Shown here piece after piece: positions 4,084 to 5,949 of a DNA stretch of 5,949 bases; within the stretch, counting starts at the first letter, position 1; every line of letters starts with the position of its first letter. The translations under genes and the position numbers were made by a program. The notes under the pieces were generated by a model, which was not told the DNA's origin, ran no database searches, and saw only the letters and a list, made by a program, of their open reading frames with translations. Location of the stretch: NCBI GenBank assembly GCA_039029935.1, contig JBCCFC010000883.1, forward strand, positions 1 through 5,949, written 5' to 3'. Source of the DNA: G039029935 sp039029935. Lineage in GTDB: Bacteria > Chloroflexota > Anaerolineae > Caldilineales > Caldilineaceae.

Positions 4084-5901
4084 ATGAACACGATTCAAGC
4101 AAGTTTAAAACTTGATTTTCAAAGACCCATGAGTTTGATACTCAACTGGGTGATGTGGACATTGATTCATACAGGGCCGCTCTATCCGGGGTTGGTGGTC
4201 CATCAAATTTTTAACAGGCTCACAGGCGATGCGAGTGGTGGGATGCTGGCTTCATGGAACCTCTGGACGTTGGTTGCCCTGCTGGTTGGCATTGGTGTGG
4301 GGCGGCTTGGTGTGATACTCATAGGCAACATCGTCTATGCAAAATTCCGGGTCAGCATATTGGGCACGCTGCGGCAAAACTTGATGCGTTCTCTTTTGCA
4401 AAAGCCCGGGGCGATGCCATTAAACACCAATGCCTCGGCAGGTGAGACGGTTAGTCGTTTTCGCGGGGATGTTGACCATATTGGTGATTATGCCGCCGAC
4501 TGGATTATTGACTTACCCGGCCTCGCGCTCAACCCCATCATTGGGTTGGTCATCCTCTTTACCATCGATCCCATGATTACTGTCGCCCTCGTGATTCCCA
4601 TGATCATCGTTGTCACCGCTGTCAATATTTTACGCAAGCGACTGCAGCAGTATCGTGACGCCAGTCGCAAAGCAGCGGGTCGCGTGACAGGCTTTATGGG
4701 GGAGATGTTTGGGGCTGTGCAGGCTGTGAAAGTGGGGAATGCGGTTGAAGGCGTCAATCAGCATCTAGCAGAGCTAAATGATGAGCGACGCAAGGCATCA
4801 TTGATGGATTCGTTGATGAGTGAGCTGTTGGGCACATTTTTCAACAGCACGGTTGAGATCAGCATGGGTATTATCCTAATTATGGCAGGACAGGCGATTA
4901 GTGCTGCCTCGTTTACGGTCGGAGACTTTGCGCTCTTTGTGGCCTATCTCATGCCTGTCACCGATGGCATCACCTTTGTGGGCAGCATGTTAGCACAGCA
5001 AAAGCAGACTGATGTATCACTCGACCGTCTCAACACGTTGACTGGCGATCCTACAGGCCAAGTCATCACCGCCCCCGACAAAGTGTACTTGGATGGAACG
5101 TTCCCCGCGATTCCAGCTGTCGTCAAAGGGACATCAGATCGCCTTGAGGATGTACGGGCAGAAGGGTTGGCCTATCGTTATCCGACCACAGGGCGGGGCA
5201 TTGAAAACATTGATCTCACGCTGCCGCGTGGCTCGTTTACGGTGGTGACAGGACGGATTGGTTCTGGCAAGACAACGTTATTGCGGGCGTTGACCGGGCT
5301 ACTGCCGCTAGACAGTGGCAACATCTGGTGGAATGGTCAACTGGTGACAGAGCCAGACACTTTCTTTGTGCCACCTCGTTCTGCCTACACCGCGCAAGTG
5401 CCAAGGTTGTTTAGTGATACCCTGCGCAATAATATTCTGATGGGACAGCCGGAGCTTGAAGCTGGTTTGGTCAGCGGGATGGATAATGGTGTTGGTTATG
5501 ATGTGCAGTCTGCGTTGCACACCGCTGTGATGGAGAAAGATTTGTTTGATCTGGAAGATGGGCTGGATACGGTCGTAGGGCCACGTGGGGTCAAGCTATC
5601 TGGCGGACAGATTCAACGGGCAGCGGCGGCTCGTATGTTGGCACGGACGCCAGAGCTATATGTTTTTGATGATCTCTCCAGTGCTTTGGATGTCGAAACC
5701 GAGCGGCAGCTGTGGGAGCGGCTTTTTGTACAGTCGGCGTCGTCTATACACACACCGACCTGTCTTGTGGTTTCGCACAGACGGGCGGCTCTCCAACGTG
5801 CTGACCATATTATTGTGATGGAAGAGGGACGCATTTCTGATCAAGGAACGCTGGATGAGTTGTTGACTAGCAGTGATGAGATGCGGCAGTTGTTCCGCTA
5901 A
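4084..5901 (+). CDS. ABC exporter half-transporter, subunit with degenerate Walker B
   Basis: This is the partner subunit of the exporter, 605 residues, in the cytoplasmic membrane. The membrane domain covers about residues 15-305, with helices near 18-44, 58-82, 140-160, 163-183, 245-270 and 277-300. The ATPase domain covers about 355-600: A-loop Tyr364 or Tyr366, Walker A GRIGSGKT (390-397), Q-loop Gln438, canonical signature LSGGQ (505-509), Walker B LYVFDD (525-530), D-loop SALD (533-536) and switch His565. Asp530 replaces the catalytic Glu, so its own Walker site is expected to bind ATP but hydrolyse it poorly. Paired head-to-tail with the upstream subunit, its LSGGQ completes the competent site. 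The start at 4084 follows AAAAGGA by 5 bases. The 126-base gap from the previous stop has no terminator, so co-transcription is likely. The substrate is unknown. Confidence 0.93.
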   Translation: MNTIQASLKLDFQRPMSLILNWVMWTLIHTGPLYPGLVVHQIFNRLTGDASGGMLASWNLWTLVALLVGIGVGRLGVILIGNIVYAKFRVSILGTLRQNLMRSLLQKPGAMPLNTNASAGETVSRFRGDVDHIGDYAADWIIDLPGLALNPIIGLVILFTIDPMITVALVIPMIIVVTAVNILRKRLQQYRDASRKAAGRVTGFMGEMFGAVQAVKVGNAVEGVNQHLAELNDERRKASLMDSLMSELLGTFFNSTVEISMGIILIMAGQAISAASFTVGDFALFVAYLMPVTDGITFVGSMLAQQKQTDVSLDRLNTLTGDPTGQVITAPDKVYLDGTFPAIPAVVKGTSDRLEDVRAEGLAYRYPTTGRGIENIDLTLPRGSFTVVTGRIGSGKTTLLRALTGLLPLDSGNIWWNGQLVTEPDTFFVPPRSAYTAQVPRLFSDTLRNNILMGQPELEAGLVSGMDNGVGYDVQSALHTAVMEKDLFDLEDGLDTVVGPRGVKLSGGQIQRAAAARMLARTPELYVFDDLSSALDVETERQLWERLFVQSASSIHTPTCLVVSHRRAALQRADHIIVMEEGRISDQGTLDELLTSSDEMRQLFR

Positions 5902-5949
5902 TGAAGGTTTGAGGTTTCCTAGATTGGTTCAATGGATTGAGAGATGTCC
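5902..5949. other. Downstream spacer sharing a motif with the inter-exporter spacer
   Basis: No gene or terminator is visible after the stop at 5899-5901. AATGGATTGAGAGATG (5931-5946) matches AATGGATTGAAGAGATG (4019-4035) apart from one missing A. Part of the spacer before the second exporter gene therefore recurs after it. The sequence is cut by the window edge. Confidence 0.5.

Overview
The window looks like bacterial chromosome of about 50% GC in its genes, with AT-richer spacers. The codon use, the style of the two ABC exporter subunits and the simple GTGACGGA-type and CTTCAACC-type spacer repeats suggest a filamentous Chloroflexota (Herpetosiphon/Chloroflexus-like). That placement is inference only; no marker here proves it.

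Layout. Positions 1-307 are a fold-back element: two perfect 109-bp inverted arms around a roughly 90-bp centre, cut by the left window edge. Next comes a short leader with its own dyad, then a complete hisB (imidazoleglycerol-phosphate dehydratase, 445-1035). From 1036 to 2064 there is about 1 kb without a confident protein gene but with many dyads. It contains a convincing sigma70-type promoter at 1186-1214, a strong ribosome-binding site before a 14-codon ORF, hairpins, and an intrinsic terminator ending near 1497. Together these look like a self-contained transcription unit of about 275 nt. A second terminator-like hairpin (1605-1630), a weak minus-strand ORF (1495-1764), a 36-bp dyad (1710-1745) and a long 69-nt hairpin (1839-1907) follow.

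The right two thirds hold two consecutive full-length ABC exporter half-transporters (2065-3957 and 4084-5901). Each has six predicted membrane helices followed by an ATPase domain. Their ATPase motifs are degenerate in a complementary way. The first subunit has an intact Walker B glutamate but an altered signature (LSAGE). The second has a canonical LSGGQ but Asp in place of the catalytic Glu. This is the pattern of heterodimeric exporters with one catalytic and one non-catalytic ATP site, so the two proteins almost certainly pair. Their substrate cannot be read from the sequence.

The spacer between them carries low-complexity tandem repeats that begin inside the last codons of the first gene, and part of that spacer recurs after the second gene. 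HisB shows no functional link to the exporter. The most unusual material is the fold-back element and the structured, gene-poor kilobase in the middle.
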